64,000 bases of DNA from Tetrastigma voinierianum (GCA_016808115.1 JAEQBH010000900.1:1-64000), one strand, 5' to 3'; positions 46,258-58,953 are shown, counted from the stretch's first letter. The notes: generated from the letters alone by a model not told the origin. Numbers and translations: made by a program.

Positions 46258-47150
46258 TTTTTTTTTTTGGATGAGAAACAATATATTAAAAACCAAAGAA
46301 GACCTGAGTATGAGGCCCAGTATAAGTAAGGGACCCCTCAAAGGGGAACAAGGAAAACAAGAAAACCCACCAATTTCACTACACCTCAAACTCAAGTCAA
46401 AATCAATCCAAAGATTTAGACCTATTAGTCAAGTACATATTTGTGCAAGACCAATAATTACAAAGGAATAAGGCCTTCATCCTTTGAGCCGAGAGCTCCC
46501 TAATTTCAAAAGCAATGTTATTTCTTTATGATCGTAAAGAGAGCACTCGCAGGCCGCCTACTTCTCTTTATGGAAGCCCATCTTCAAACCGCTTCCATTA
46601 ACTCTGACTTTTTATACACCCCTTCTCCTATGAGAATTAGCCATCCTATGGAAGAAACTCGTATTCTTGTCTGCCTCCTTGAGCCAGAGTTCTTTGGATT
46701 TCTGCCTCCAAGAAACTTCCTCTAAAAGGGACAAATATTTGTAATCCTCCCTAGCTAAGTTTCTTGCCTCTGTTTCCTCAACAGTCAACAAAAAGTCATT
46801 CCCCTTCTCATCCCAGTAGGTCACTCTACTCAAAGCTTCACTTTTCTTTACTTCAACTCTACCAAACACCTCTCTATTCCATGTTTTTAGAAAAGCCTTC
46901 AAATCTTTCAGTTTTTCTGCTAGAACAAAACTGTAAGAACCACTCAAAATCATGCCTTGCCACCAGCCCTTCAATAACTCCTTGAAACCATCAACCCTGA
47001 GCCACATGACTTCAAACCTGAAAGGGATGGGACCCTTTCTACGCCTCCAGATCTGTAGCAAAATGGGACAATGGTCAGAAATTGGTCTAGGCAAGGTAGA
47101 CTGGAATAACAATCAAGAAATGCCTTCCCAATCATTGTGAATAATGCAGC
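46258..47150 (-). mobile_element. L1-type LINE fragment in phosphatase intron 4
   Basis: The minus-strand ORF 47112-46612 begins ISDHCPILLQ, the SDH motif of the apurinic endonuclease domain. It continues FRFEVMWL, GFKELLKGWW, LKDLKAFLKTWNREVFG and LWLKEADKNTSFFHRMANSH, the linker between endonuclease and RT in plant L1 elements. Then 350 bp of 3' UTR-like sequence ends in a run of A on the minus strand (poly(T) at 46258-46268 on plus). RT is missing, so the copy is internally deleted. It lies antisense to the host gene. Confidence 0.82.
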
Positions 47151-48782
47151 CATTCTTCATGTGTGAAATGCCTACTGATATGCAGTTTGCATTGAAGAAA
47201 CTGGGATTTTTCATTAATCAGAACCAGACATAACATTCCAGGAATTATCACCATGATTCCCGCAGAATTAGGATCTAAATGGTTTCTAGAAACAATGGCT
47301 TGAACATGATGAAATTGTCACCATTTCAAATTTCAAAGTATAAGACCTTAAAAGTTTCAATTTAGGCAATGTTGCAGTCTAGACAATGCCAAGATGTTTC
47401 ATTCAGTAAAAGGTCACAACGGAACTCAAGACTAGGTTTGTTCCTTACTAAGTATCGTAGCTTAGAGTTTGATAGAATAATTTCTCTTTCTCATATGTCA
47501 AATAAACTACCTCCTAAGATATGCAAGTTAATTTTTGTTAACTGTCTCATCACTTTTTAATCTAGCTAATGTTTGTCATACCTTGAGTGCATCCCATGTA
47601 CTATGGCATTGTCAATATTATTTTTGTTTGCTTATCTAAGAACAAGCAGATTACCAGCCATCCACTCCATCTTCAACTATGTCCATCATCTTCTCCCAAC
47701 CTCTGGACGTGGTGCCTAATAGAACAATTTTTTTTTTTTTATGTTAACGAAAATCTGACCTGCTAAATTATCAAACTGGTCAGGTTGGTTTGGGGAGTTG
47801 ACAAGGTTTTGCCTTGTACTTTCAACGTGGAGCTGAAATCTCTCTGTCTATGTTATATTACCTAATCCATCCAATGTGAGCAAAATGTCAAAGAATCTCA
47901 GATCAGGTCCCAATCAACTTTTCTCTTGTTGCTTCAAGTCTGATGTAAGATACTAATTTCCTCGAAAAAGGGGTAGTACCAAGAGGCTGCCATGTGTGCT
48001 GAGTTTGCAGCTAGTGAGTGATCTATCTCTTGCTGTATCTTCAATGGTTGGCATCACATCATTTTTTTTTTCACTTTAAAGAGACTTTCTTGTACTGCCA
48101 TAAATTGCATGAGATGTATCTTCTCAGAAACACTGGTAAAATAGTCTGAGTAGGACTGCATCGTTTTGACATTGTTAAGTGCTGAACTCCCTTTGGCAAG
48201 TATTTTAATCAATGGGGCTTAGGGGGGCAAAAAGGAAGAGAGAAAAAGCTCCTGTTTCATCAGTTCACTCCATCCCTTTTTGTCTCTCCTCGGCTTTTCT
48301 CACTTCCCTGCCTCCCAATTTCTTTGACATTTCCCATTTCCTTGTTGTATCTGCTATATGACCATATAACTCTTTATAGATGCCAACTGAATCCACTTCC
48401 CATCTTAATCTTTTTTGTGTTTCATTTCCATCCTTTCACCTGTTTACTATTCCTTTACATGACCCAGTTGCATTCCATTTATATGCCCTAAACTCCTGTA
48501 TTTGCGTCAGTCCCTCCCTCCTCCTTTGTCACATAGAGTGATTCTTGACCTTATTATTGGTTTATTATTTTTTTGTAGCAACACTTAACACTTCAGTCCT
48601 CCACCGACTGCACTTGAATCTCTTGATTGTTCTAAAACAAAACCAAGTGCTGATATCTTGATATTTATAGTCTCCCAGCCCATTATTTACTAATTTTTCT
48701 GTCAGAATCTCTCAGATTGCATGATTTGGTTTTCTAGAATAATGAATGACCTTTAATCGATTTCATTTGATGCAAATGCCAG
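47151..48782 (+). other. Rest of phosphatase intron 4
   Basis: Non-coding, T-rich, with moderate complexity. No further transposon domain or exon is recognised. Confidence 0.5.
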
Positions 48783-48839
48783 GTTCTGGATTTACTTGAA
48801 GACGCTTGTGAATCATTACTGGACAACATTTTGGCATAG
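48783..48839 (+). CDS. Phosphatase exon 5 (C-terminus)
   Basis: The acceptor is AATGCCAG. It encodes VLDLLEDACESLLDNILA and TAG at 48837-48839 with no disruption. The preceding intron is 2.7 kb and holds a LINE. Confidence 0.85.
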   Translation, partial: VLDLLEDACESLLDNILA

Positions 48840-49680
48840 AACAATCACCTTTTGGATTCTTAGCTGTTTCTGCAAAAACTAATATTTCTATGTGGCCTGC
48901 TGGTTTTAAAAAGGTAACAGGAAAGGGAAGAAAATCATGCTGAATTCAACATTTAAGCAAACATTATTCAACTGTGCATGGCTGTAATATTCCTTTCTTT
49001 TTCTGCTCAAAATATAAGCAATGAATTGCAAAAATCTTGCATAGAAAGCAGGATGTCTACTGTATTGAAGAGTGATATACATGTTTTTATTGCTACTTTC
49101 TGAGTAAGTTTTGAGCCTAAGAACTCTCGTATGGAAAATTAATCACTATTTGAGCTTACAGATCCACTGAATGGTGGTACGCCAGTCTTTAGTGAATTTC
49201 CCAAATTGGACTTTATGAATTTTAAACTACTTCTCCAACTCATATTTTAAGGTTTTGCCAATGAGCTTTGACTTCGAGCTTAAGGTATAAGATACAAATT
49301 CTAGCATCCTTTGTCTCGACTTCTTTCTAGGCTGTAAAATCATTTCTAAGTCTCATTTTATCATTTCTTTCTCAATAAAGATTTGTTCAAGAATTAATTG
49401 GGTTTTTAATTTGTTTTTCAGTATTTCGCCCCCTCGCTTTGCTGCAACGCCGTTCGTTTGTGCGTTATCTTGGTACGACGGTTTGTTTTCCGCCGTCTTG
49501 TTAAGACATTTACTTGCGTATGAACAATTTAGACGGCAAAGCATATTAAATCGGTATTGCATAATAAATCAACCACGATCGCCAATATGTTACAAAACTA
49601 GAGTCATAAGGTCTAACTATTATAGATACATGATGTGATTATCAAACGATGTAGACTTTGAGTTTCAATCATTATGATAT
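48840..49680. other. 3' flank of the phosphatase gene
   Basis: Presumably 3' UTR followed by spacer. A CpG-richer stretch at 49428-49560 (TTTCGCCCCCTCGCTTTGCT and on) has overlapping short ORFs on both strands without recognised features. Confidence 0.45.
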
Positions 49681-52600
49681 TAAGACTGTGTTGTCCCACC
49701 ACCGTCCCGCTTTGTTAGACAAAGGATGGATTAAACCGCCTTCTCAGCCTTCCTGGTTTGAGAATATGTGGCTGAAGTTTAAAGGCTTTAAGGACCTCCT
49801 TAGAGACTGGTGGCAAAGCCTTCACTTTTCTGCCCTTTAGTTTCTGTTTCCTAGTCAAACAGCGCCCCGAAAGGAATTTTGAGGCCTGGAACAAAGAGGT
49901 TTCATAGAGTGGATTTAAAAGGAGGCTTCGGCAAGGATCTCTTCCGGAATGATGAAAAGGAAATGAGCTGTCCTTGAAGAAGCAAAGAGGAGAGGTAGAA
50001 GGCTAAAAGAGGATTATAAGAAGTGGTTGATTTGAAGCAGGTCTCATGGAGATGTAAATCCAAAGAAATTGGGTTGAGTAAGGACAGAAAACACTTGGTT
50101 TTTCATAGAATGACCACCTCATAGGAGGAGGAATTCTATTAGTAGCACCACAACACGGTAGTGAAGATTTGTCAAGGAGCTCCAGGTTAAAGAAGGCATG
50201 GCCCACGCTTCCAAAAGCCCCTCTCAACCTCAAACAATCACGCCAGATTATCCAAGCAAGGCAGATCTCCAACCAATTGACCATACACTGTCGCTGTCGG
50301 GAAGAAATGTTCATGCGAGGAGGAAATCCTAATGTTAGCCTCAAATTTCTGTGGCTTAACAATGACGATAAAGCCCCTAGCCCAGATGGTTTTCCATCAG
50401 TCATCTTTCTGGGACTTTATGAAAGAGGAGGTTATGGGCTTCTTTAGGGAATTCTTTCAAAGATGACTTCACGAGCAAAGTTTGAAATGCTATTTCTTGG
50501 TTTTGGTTCCTAAGGGTACTTTATCGAGAGAAGGACCTAAGACCATTACTTTTAGCAAGTCTTTGCATAAAATCTTATCGAAAGTGTTGGCTAACAAAAT
50601 CAAAAGTGCAAGTGAGGTTGGTTATCTCTTTAATCTCCAAAACGCACTGGGTGAAGGGAGATGTGATTCTCTGACGTATATATTAGCTAATGAGCCTGGA
50701 CTCATTCTAAGAAGAGAAGTGATCTGTGCCGAACATTGAAAAGGCTTATGATCACATCAGGTGGGATTTTCTACTGCAGACGCTCGAGAGAATGGGGTTT
50801 GGCTCAAAATGGATTAGATGGATTAATTGGTGCATCTCCACAGCTTCGTTTTCTGTCATGTTTAACGGTTCTCCTACTGGTTCTTCCGTGAGTCTCCAGG
50901 CTCCGAGACATGATCCTCCACCGCTCTTATCTTCATATCTCAGACTGAAGCTCCGAGTTGTTTGCAAAGGAAAGCAGAGCACAATTTATTTCAAAGTGCC
51001 TTCAAAGTAGAGATAGGAGATTGTCATCTCTCATCTTTTTATATGTCAAGGAGGCTACCATTTTGTGGAAGCCAACTCGAAACTGATGTATTCGAGATAG
51101 ACCTTAACGGGTTTGAAGCCTTTCTCAGTTTGAAAATTGTCCTAAACAAGAGTTTGGACACCCACCGTGGTGGATAACAGAGTGTTAGCGCTTGAGCTGT
51201 CAGGCCGGTTCCCTCCCCACTCATGACGCTTGGGTCTTCCCTTGTGTGGCTCCTCGCGTGGCTATGGGGCTCGGATCCCATCGAAAAAGACTTAGAAAAA
51301 GATTGGTCCCCCGGAAAGACAATATATCCCAAAGGGTGGGAGGCCCACCCTCGCTCCGAGACATCGTCTAGCCCCATCGCTTCCTCCCTAGAATGCCAAA
51401 GCCCTGTTTGTTTGAGATCACCGAGAAGATCTGAGACTTTCATGGGGTGTGGTGGCACCAGAGCGTAAAAAACTACACCTTGTCAACCTGGAACCGTCGC
51501 TTGTAGAAGCAGAGTCAGGGGTGAGAGGCCTTCCAAGATGAATCCCACTGCTTTAAGGGTGCTGGGCGTTTGCAATGAGAGGGACACTCTTTGGAGACTG
51601 GTGATCTACACCAAGTTCGGTGAGGAAGTTGGGGGCTGGAACACTAGGGACATTAGGGGAGGTTATGGTACTGGTTTATGGAAAGACATCATAAAAGAAT
51701 GACTCACCTTTTCTCAAAACACTACTTCCTCCCCAGGAATGCAGAGGCCTGCCTTTGAAGGACCTCGTGCGATGAGATCAGGTCGCAAAAAGTTTTCCTT
51801 CCCCATCCCATCAACTCGCGCTCAAGGTGTGATGCTGTGGTAAAGAAGGTTCTGGGTTTCCTCACATGAGGATAAAGGTCCCCGTCTTCCTCAGACCTTA
51901 ATGATCGAGAGTGGAAGAGGTGGTGCCAATCCTTCCACTTCCTTCACAACAAGAAAATTTTGAGCCCTTCCAAGAGGATCGGGTCACATTAAAGGAGACT
52001 ATGACTGATGAGCCAATAGACACATGTGTAGTCGTGGTGGCCTCTCCCACAAATTTCCATCCGGGAACCCAATCGCTCCCCTAAATTCGGGTTTTTCGCA
52101 AAGCCCCAGGCGCGTGCTTACTCCAACCAACCAAAGAGGAGGGAGATCCCCTTAGTAACATGCTGCATGACGAATGCATAAACAACACTACCATGAACCA
52201 TCAGCTCGAGAGCCAAGACGTCAGGGGATCCTTTTCACACATATTCTAACCTGGTGTTCTCTAACAGCCACAACTTCCTGCTTGGCAAACGCCAGTACTT
52301 AATGTAAAAACTAAGAGTAGCTCATTGCGGTCCCTCTTCAGATATTTTGACGCCGGATGGAAGCCAACAGCCTCGCTTTGAGAACGAGGCCCCTCGTCAG
52401 CGTGATGAACTATTTTCGCTCGCTCCGGTGGTCCCTGACTAAGTTGTATAATGTCAGATAACTTAAATCTTTCACGCTGGGCCTTGAATTCACTAAGATA
52501 GTGAGAGTGAGTTGCGGTTTCCCCTTGTACCTCTTGTGTACTCTTCGGGTCTTATGCCTGCTTCACATAATCGCTTTTTACCAATAAAAAAAATCATTAT

Positions 52601-52740
52601 GCTATTAACTCGACATATTCTCGTCCTTACTTGGCTTATATCGACCCGACACGTTGCTTTTATTTGTAACGTGAGCGTTAGCTCGAACAATAAAAAAATC
52701 ATTTCTCTTTCAAAAAATAAATAAATAAATAAAATAAATA
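49680..52740 (+). mobile_element. Degenerate L1-type LINE, plus strand
   Basis: In order: end of endonuclease and linker (FENMWLKFKGFKDLLRDWWQ near 49760), a start of RT (KAPSPDGFPSV near 50370), LVPKG (50507) and the IxLxxSLHKILSKVLANK-type block (50550-50600). Then IEKAYDHIRWDFLLQTLERM (50730-50790, the first RT catalytic region) and FSVMFNGSPTG follow. After RT, around 51580-51710, in shifting frames, come the segment DTLW..VIYTKFG and WNTRDIRGGYGTGLWKDI, found before the zinc-binding C-terminus of plant LINE ORF2. The 3' end with CTTGTGTACTCTTCGGGTC (52529) and A-rich tails ends near 52590 and again at 52705-52740. The Y-x-DD box is not readable. Several indels and stops occur. Confidence 0.8.
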
Positions 52741-53814
52741 AGCAGCATAAATCTAATAGTAACTGGGTCTTAAGAGAAATTAGAAGGTTTTGAGCAGCAA
52801 ATGGATCCAGCATCATTTTAACTAACCTTTTTTCCCGCGTAGTTGTGTCTTGGCTGCGAGGATATTCATCTATCCCAACAGAAAGCATACTTGCAAGAGA
52901 TTCCAATTTCTGTAAGAACTGAGTCAGGAAATTCTGCAAGAGGTGATAAAAATTCCTTCTGTTTCTATTCAAACTCTTTCAAACAAGAAATGACGCCAAT
53001 TACAGGACCCACAAAACAAATTCGTCACAGGCCAAATTCATCATTTTCAATATTCTGAAAGAAAATAATCAGAAAATCACTTTAAGATTCGTTTTCTTCC
53101 TCTTCTTCACCAAATCAACAGAACTGCTTCCATTCGGATAAAACCAAAATACGACAAGATCATTTTCACTTCCCTCGCTCACTTATCTTCCTTACCGTGA
53201 TCACAAAACACGAGTCGCGACGCGTAACCATCCAAACATTTTCAATATTGACCTCATTTCAAGAAAACGAGTTCACAACATCGATTTTCTATTCGATTAT
53301 TTTCGAACCAATCAAGACGCGAACGGATTTCTAAATCAAAACAATACGCCATTATCAATTTATTTAACGATAGAATTTACAAATACTGTCAACTTTCGCG
53401 ACTTAAAATGCAATCTTGTGAGTCCTCGCAACATTTTCGTTTCAACGATCGCATAAATCCATACGAACCAGCGTGATCATCCCATCATGCCAACCTCCAC
53501 ATAATCAAGAATATAAGTTAGAACAATGATTTATATATTCGATTGGTTGCCACTTCAAAGCTACAAGAAGAAAGCAATTATTATTATTATTTTGAACATC
53601 AACCGTTCCTCCGATAGTTATGCTTCGCGAACTTTCAAACGGACATCAATGAGATAACAATAAAACGGAGTTTGATTGATTGTCGCCGTGAAATCAACAT
53701 AATAAAACTTGGCCTTGAGCAGTGGTAATAGAGCGCCCATTATGGCGAGACAAAGATCCGTCCAGTTCAATCATCGCTTCGACGGATCTCGATCCACCTT
53801 CGCGCACAGAATGC
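52741..53814. other. Convergent intergenic region between phosphatase and invertase genes
   Basis: No recognised exon. 53050-53480 is richer in CpG than the surrounding DNA. The part next to 53815 is the 3' flank or UTR of the minus-strand invertase. Confidence 0.5.
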
Positions 53815-54135
53815 TCAAACATGAATCTCTGCTTTAATCCTTCCAACCCGTTTCTCCCCGTGTTTGCACCGCACAAAGAAAGTGCCTAAAAGCAACCAAG
53901 TCCCCCCGTTAACTAGAATGTTAGCAGCATCTGGGTTGGCAAGGAGGAGCTTCGGCATGCCATTAGCCTGTAATTGATTCAGGTTCAAACAGGCGCTCGC
54001 TCTCTAAGTGAATCTTCTGTTTCGTGTCATAATATTCAGGCCACTTGTCCCTAGATAAACGTTTCAGCAATTTTGACGGGCTTCTTTCAGCGCATTTCTC
54101 TCAGGTCTGTTCATCTTTATGTGCAAGCCACAGAG
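53815..54135 (-). pseudogene. Invertase terminal exon
   Basis: The acceptor is TTTCACAG. In shifting frames it reads KMNRPE (about 54120), AERSPSKLLKRLSRDKWPEY (about 54095-54035), NIMTRNRRF and LLLANPDAANILV (about 53950-53915). A decayed acidic/basic tail follows and ends at TGA (53817-53815). Compared with the family I estimate about ten single-base gains or losses in 320 bp. Earlier I considered a 28-bp intron near 53900, but the whole segment aligns as exon. Confidence 0.75.
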
Positions 54136-55113
54136 CTGTGAAACAAGCCCTACAACCATATTAATACTTGAAAAGAAACAACTCATGAATATGAACATGT
54201 CTTAGTGGAGTTAGGGACTCTATATAATCGTCTAAATCAAGCGATTTTCTCTTATAAGAAGTAACTATCATAGAGATATTATATTCCTGGCTGGGGTAAA
54301 GAATTAGATATCTGGTCACATGAAAGTCACATATTAAGAGCTGATGATAAGTGACTTGCAATTTGTTCTGAATAGGCATAAATATTGTAAGGTTAGCAAC
54401 ACATCATCCACATCAGCTCAATTATGATAACATCAGCACTACATCATGTAAACATCTTCATTTTGTTGATCTTTTCCAACTTAATTTTTTAATAAGGAAC
54501 ACTAACCATATCGTACAATCAGAAACCATGTGGAAACTGATAGTCTCAACCTATAAAAAGTTCTGATAAGATGAATGAATTGTCTATTCTAAGACAAGAA
54601 AATAAAACATCACCTGATATCCTTATAATTTTTGAGCCTCAAAATACTGGTAAGGCAATTCATAAACTGGAAATAAGATGGCACTCTGCAAATTTAGGCA
54701 ACTCAAGCAGGATGAATTCAAGAAATGAACCAACCCACCCCACAACTGAACTTGGATAATGCAGCCCTGGGAAGGGCTTCCCAATTAATTACTGTGTAGT
54801 GTGAGAAGATGCAAGAGGGTCTCCTCCAGCTATAACTTTATCAGTAAAAGTGGAGACAGGACAGATTCATGGCTGACGGCTTATACTCTTATATTTATCT
54901 TTATTGTTGTTATTATCTTAGAAGCGAAGTATGCCATTATTGTTCTGCTGTTGGATTAGTTTCCTAATCCATTTAGGATTCTTTTCCTTTTCTCTTTAGT
55001 CTCCTAGTTAGACTCTAACTTTGTTTTATTTTTACCCTAACACTAGAGTAAATATATGTATTTTTCCTCCTTTGTAAATTAATGAAAATACAAAATTCAT
55101 TTTCTCTCAACAA

Positions 55114-55125
55114 GGTATCAGAGCC
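55114..55125 (+). promoter_or_regulatory. Copia primer-binding site
   Basis: GGTATCAGAGCC directly follows the 5' LTR and fits the plant initiator-Met tRNA 3' end. Confidence 0.9.
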
Positions 55126-56169
55126 ATAGAAGAGTTTGGGAATATTAGGGTTAGGGTTTCATAGTGCGGTCCAATTCCGACGGTATCAACGGCGAGTTTC
55201 CGGTGACCTTACCAAAATGCGTGGATACTCCACTGATCTTGGAGGCTAGCTCCCCACCGATTGCAAAATCTCTCCCATTGTCGGGTTCCTCACGCGTAGG
55301 CCCACGCTCCACTGCTGTCCCTCACGCGCCGATGCATGTTCTCCGATTGCCGGACTTCACCACCTGAGTCGCTTGCCACCATCTACTAGCCTATATCCCT
55401 AGTTTTCTAATCCAACACCTACATTTGCACTTTTCCTCATTTTGTGTCCGATGGCTGTATGGAGTTTTCTTGATTTTCTGACACCCAGCGGCATCTCGGA
55501 TTTAGGAGTTGTTTTTCCCCCCTCTAACCCCATGTTTCATCATTCAAATCTCTTATAGTTGTGATCTCTTACTTTTTGGTTTCTATGGCTGCAAAGGTTG
55601 ATCTTTTCTCCCATTTTGGATGCACACTTCTTTGTTATTACATCGGAGAAATTAATTTGCAAACCCTGTTGCAGGCTCAATCATCATTGCATTTGTTACC
55701 GGACCGGTAATCTCCTTACGGCTCGCATTACTCTAGACCCTAAATTCTTGATTAGACCTCGATCATCTTTCGGTAATAAGAATATTTTCTCTTCTCTTAC
55801 CTTTACTTCTCTTTACCGCATTTAGCACAGCTAATGGATCTCGAGCCGTAGCTAAAGGATTAGATTCGACATCGCCCTCTTCCTTCCACCCTTACTTATG
55901 TCACTTTATGTTCGTTTTCCTTTTAATTTGATTTCCATCAGTAAGTTAACTCGTGATCTTAATTGTTTGAATACCTTTTCTAATCACTTTGTCCACATTC
56001 ACGGAAGGTTAGTCTGAGCGAGGCAGATTGACATGGGACGTGAATCTCGGGCTCTTTCATCTGCTTCGCCTTCACCTTCCACTTGCTTGCACTTCCGTGG
56101 ATGGTCTCTGTGTCACAATCATCTTGTTAAATAGAACATTTCAAAGCTTGAAAATGGTTCCTCGTTTTC

Positions 56170-57140
56170 TAGTTTGTCTCAATTAATTGAGTCATGTCAT
56201 TCAGGAAAATACACTCGTGTCTCATTCCCAAGCGTCACAGATCAACGGACAAAGTCTCTTTTCGAGCTTGTCCACATTGATATTTGGGGTCCTTCTCGGA
56301 GTGAGTTTACCTTAGGGTTTCGGTACTTTGTTACTTTTATAAATGATTATTCTTGATGTACTTGGCTATTTTTAATGAAAACTCGTGCTGAGTTATTCTC
56401 TATCTTCTAGAAGTTCCATGCTGAAATTCGAACTCACTTTAATACTTCCATTCGTATCCTACGAAGTGATAATGCTAAGGCTATCTTTACGCATGGAGTC
56501 TCCTCCTTTATGTCCTCACATGGGATTCTTCACCAGTATTCTTATGCTTCCTCCTCGATAGAATGAGTGGCTGACACAGAGCAATCATTGGATTGAGCCG
56601 CTCACATCTCTTACTCCATTATAAGGTTATCAGCGTTTTTAGGGGAATCTTTATCTTGGTTGCTTGTTATTTGATTAATCGTATGTCATCCTCCGTTTTG
56701 CACGTCAGATCCCTCATTCTATCTTTTTTCCTAATCAACCTCTCTTTTGCCTTCCTCCTCGTGCCTTTGGTTTGTGTACATTTTTATTCATGCTACTCGC
56801 AGGCGAGAAACCAGACTCTCATTAAGCGGTAAGTGTGTCTTGCGTTCCGACTTGGGGGTTATAGATGTTATTCTCTACAGACACAAATCGATACTTCATC
56901 TTCTTGATCACTCTTTCTTTGAGGGTTCTTCTTTCTTCCTCCTCTGAAAGAGCATCCTCATGTTTTGGATGTCTTACATGTACCTCCCCAATCACCACCT
57001 CAATTTCCCTTCTCACCTACGGATCTTGTGACTCGACCACTTCAGTTTTATACTCGTCGTCCTCGTCCTCCGACAAGGCCTCTTGCTGATTCATTTTCTA
57101 TGCCACCGTCATCTCTTACTCCAGTTCGGCAACCGCCTAA
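56170..57140 (+). pseudogene. Copia integrase remnant
   Basis: It starts with the GAG-pre-integrase end (ESCHSGKYTR) and FELVHIDIWGPSRSEFTLGF, then YFVTFINDYS (D of the DDE triad region). Shifted frames continue with KFHAEIRTHF-like, ILRSDNAK (second Asp region), LLHYK, CYLINRMSSSVLH and DTNRYF. A Pro/Arg-rich linker follows (RPLQFYTRRPRPPTRPLADS near 57035). The E of the triad lies where the frame breaks (SIE*VADTEQ-like). Many indels. Confidence 0.82.
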
Positions 57141-57399
57141 TGATCTACCTATTGCCATTTGGAAAGGTATTCGCTCTACTTGTAACCCACATCTTGGTTA
57201 TAAATTTCTAAGCTATCATCGTTTATCTTTACCATACTTTGCCTTTGTTTCCACCTTGTCTTCTATCTCTATCCATACAAAGCACTAGTGAGGCTCTCTC
57301 TCGTCGGGATCGGCCAGCGTAGTTGAAATAGATGCTCTTTCCTCCAATGGCACATGGAAGCTTGTCATTCTTCTTCCTGGCAAGTCTCTTGTTGGTTGT

Positions 57400-58770
57400 C
57401 TTTGGGTTTATACAGTGAAGGTGGGACCTGATGGCCAGGTTGATCGGCTTAAGGCCCGTTTGGTTGCTAAGGGGTATACTCATCAATATGGCTTTGACTA
57501 TTATGATATCTTTTCTCTAGTGGCTAAGATTGCCTTTGTTCACTTGCTTCTCTCTATGACTGCTATGCGCTCATGGCCCATTTTTAGTGGTTCTATCAAG
57601 AATGCCTTCCTTCATGGTGATCTAAAATCCGAGAAGGTATATAGCCGGAACGACCACTTGGTTTTGTTGCTCGGGAGTCTGGTTTGAGTATCACGAGCTT
57701 CGTTGTTTCTTATATGGTTTGAAGGCAGTCCTCGAACTTGGTTGGCGTTGCTCAGTGATTCAAGAGTTTGGCATGATTCAAAAGCACAGCAAGGACGATA
57801 CATTTATTATCATCATACCTCTGCGGCGGTCTTTACTTGATTGTTTATGGATGACATTGTCATTATAAGCGATGTCGGGATGATATTCGAAGCACGAAAC
57901 AAACACCTCTTCAATCACTTTCAAACAAAAGACTTGGGGAAACTCAGAGTATTTTCACAGGCGTTAGGGTGGCTTCCGGTCTGAATTCGGGAATTAGTTG
58001 TTTACTCCGGAGAAGTATCATTTGGATATGTTGGTGAACTGGCGGTATGTTGAATTTGTAAGCTTGTAGACACTCCTGTGGATCCGATATCAGGCGATTG
58101 TTTGAGCAGGGCCTCTGAATCTAGGGAGATATGATGACAACAAGGTAAAGGCAGATTATCTCACTATCCTCGACGACATTTTCTTTTCATGAGCATAGTT
58201 AGTCGAGTTTTCTCTGATCACCTTATTGATGGTCATTGGAATCTTTGCGGATTCGTATTCTATTATGTCGAAGGAACACAGTCGAGGGTGTTGTATAAGA
58301 ATGATTATACCCGGATTGGTAGATTTTATAGTGATGCAAAGCGGCAGACTCACCCACTGATAGATGTTCTACATTAGGGTATTGTGTGTTCATTGGAGGC
58401 AATTTAATATCTTGAAGATGAAACAAGATGTAGTAGCGGAATCTAATACTAAAGCCAGTGTCGGGCTATGGCGCCTTGACGTAATATTTCGTATGGTTGG
58501 GCGTCTCACTCCAGAGATTAGATTTGGAAGGATGAACAAATGAAGCTTATATGTAAATGATCAAACCGCCTTGCATATTTCATCTAACCCTAGTTTTCCA
58601 TGAGAGACCAAGCACATGTGAAGTGGTTTGTCAGCTACTAGAAGAAAAAGATTGCATCGAGATGCATGACTACTAGTTTGTCAACTCTGTATTGACTAGT
58701 AGATATCTTCCTGAATCTCTTGGGGTCTTAGGATAAAGTATATATGTGACAAGTTGGGTGCTTTTGATCT
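57400..58770 (+). pseudogene. Copia reverse transcriptase and RNase H remnant
   Basis: The ORF from 57415 reads GQVDRLKARLVAKGYTHQYG, then IKNAFLHGDL, the standard start of copia RT (RVT_2). Further pieces in other frames are VYMDDIVI-like (about 57850), LFNHFQTKDLGKL (about 57905), LEPSTRP-like and VLYKNDYTRIGRFYSDA (about 58290, RNase H). The last is KYICDKLGAFDLYAPA (about 58735-58785), which ends the polyprotein just before the polypurine tract. Multiple frameshifts. Confidence 0.85.
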
Positions 58771-58953
58771 ATATGCTCCAGCTTGAGGGGGAGTGTGATT
58801 AGTCTCCTAATCCATTTAGGATTCTTTTCCTTCTCTTTTTAGTCTCCTAGTTAGACTCTAACTTTGTTTTCTTTTTGGCCTAACATTAGAGTATATATAT
58901 GTATTTTCCTCTTTGTAAATTAATGAGAATACATAATTCATTTTCTTTCAACA

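Larger units (their letters stand above)
44904..48839 (+). pseudogene. Low-molecular-weight protein-tyrosine phosphatase gene, plastid type (frame-disrupted)
   Basis: The gene encodes a small Cys-dependent phosphatase (LMW-PTP, C-x5-R active site) with an N-terminal extension in plants that is probably a transit peptide. Exon 1 (44904-45250) starts MATHPNLPFCHCPSFSSLN, Ser/Pro-rich, then reaches the P-loop as VCLGNI in one frame with the rest in others, and ends RGTINYHE. Exon 2 (45543-45679) reads LADSRMR, then PIRPSD and LAMDTTNR. Exon 3 (45816-45883) reads DAIMEAFNRWRFRETLPADAHKK in clean frame. Exon 4 (45963-46047) covers the V-K-L-M-C-S to PDPYYGG region. Exon 5 (48783-48839) reads VLDLLEDACESLLDNILA and stop. 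All introns are GT/AG with compatible phases. Extra bases interrupt exons 1, 2 and 4, including the P-loop. Exons 3 and 5 are perfect. Confidence 0.85.
54949..58953 (+). mobile_element. Ty1/copia retrotransposon with short LTRs, in an invertase intron
   Basis: The 5' LTR is 54949-55112 (164 bp, TGTTGGATTAG...CTCAACA) and the 3' LTR is 58794-58953 (160 bp, TGTGATTAG...TTTCAACA). They differ at roughly a dozen positions by eye. The primer-binding site GGTATCAGAGCC (55114-55125) matches the initiator-Met tRNA. The polypurine tract GAGGGGGAG (about 58785-58793) abuts the 3' LTR. No 5-bp target duplication is evident (TCTGC on the left, TTAAT on the right). Inside are decayed gag, integrase and RT-RNase H. 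The element is antisense to the invertase gene. Confidence 0.9.

Noticed and set aside
52493..52972. 159-aa minus-strand ORF between phosphatase and invertase
   Set aside because: It spans the LINE 3' end and A-rich tails, has a low-complexity Leu/Ile/Phe middle, and shows no family similarity I recognise.
53694..53876. 60-aa minus-strand ORF with GLEGLKQRFMFEHSVREGG
   Set aside because: Its first part is the last invertase exon in a shifted frame; the rest is 3' flank.
53886..53914. 28-bp intron in the last invertase exon
   Set aside because: Too short for a plant intron, and the region aligns with the family as continuous exon with small indels.
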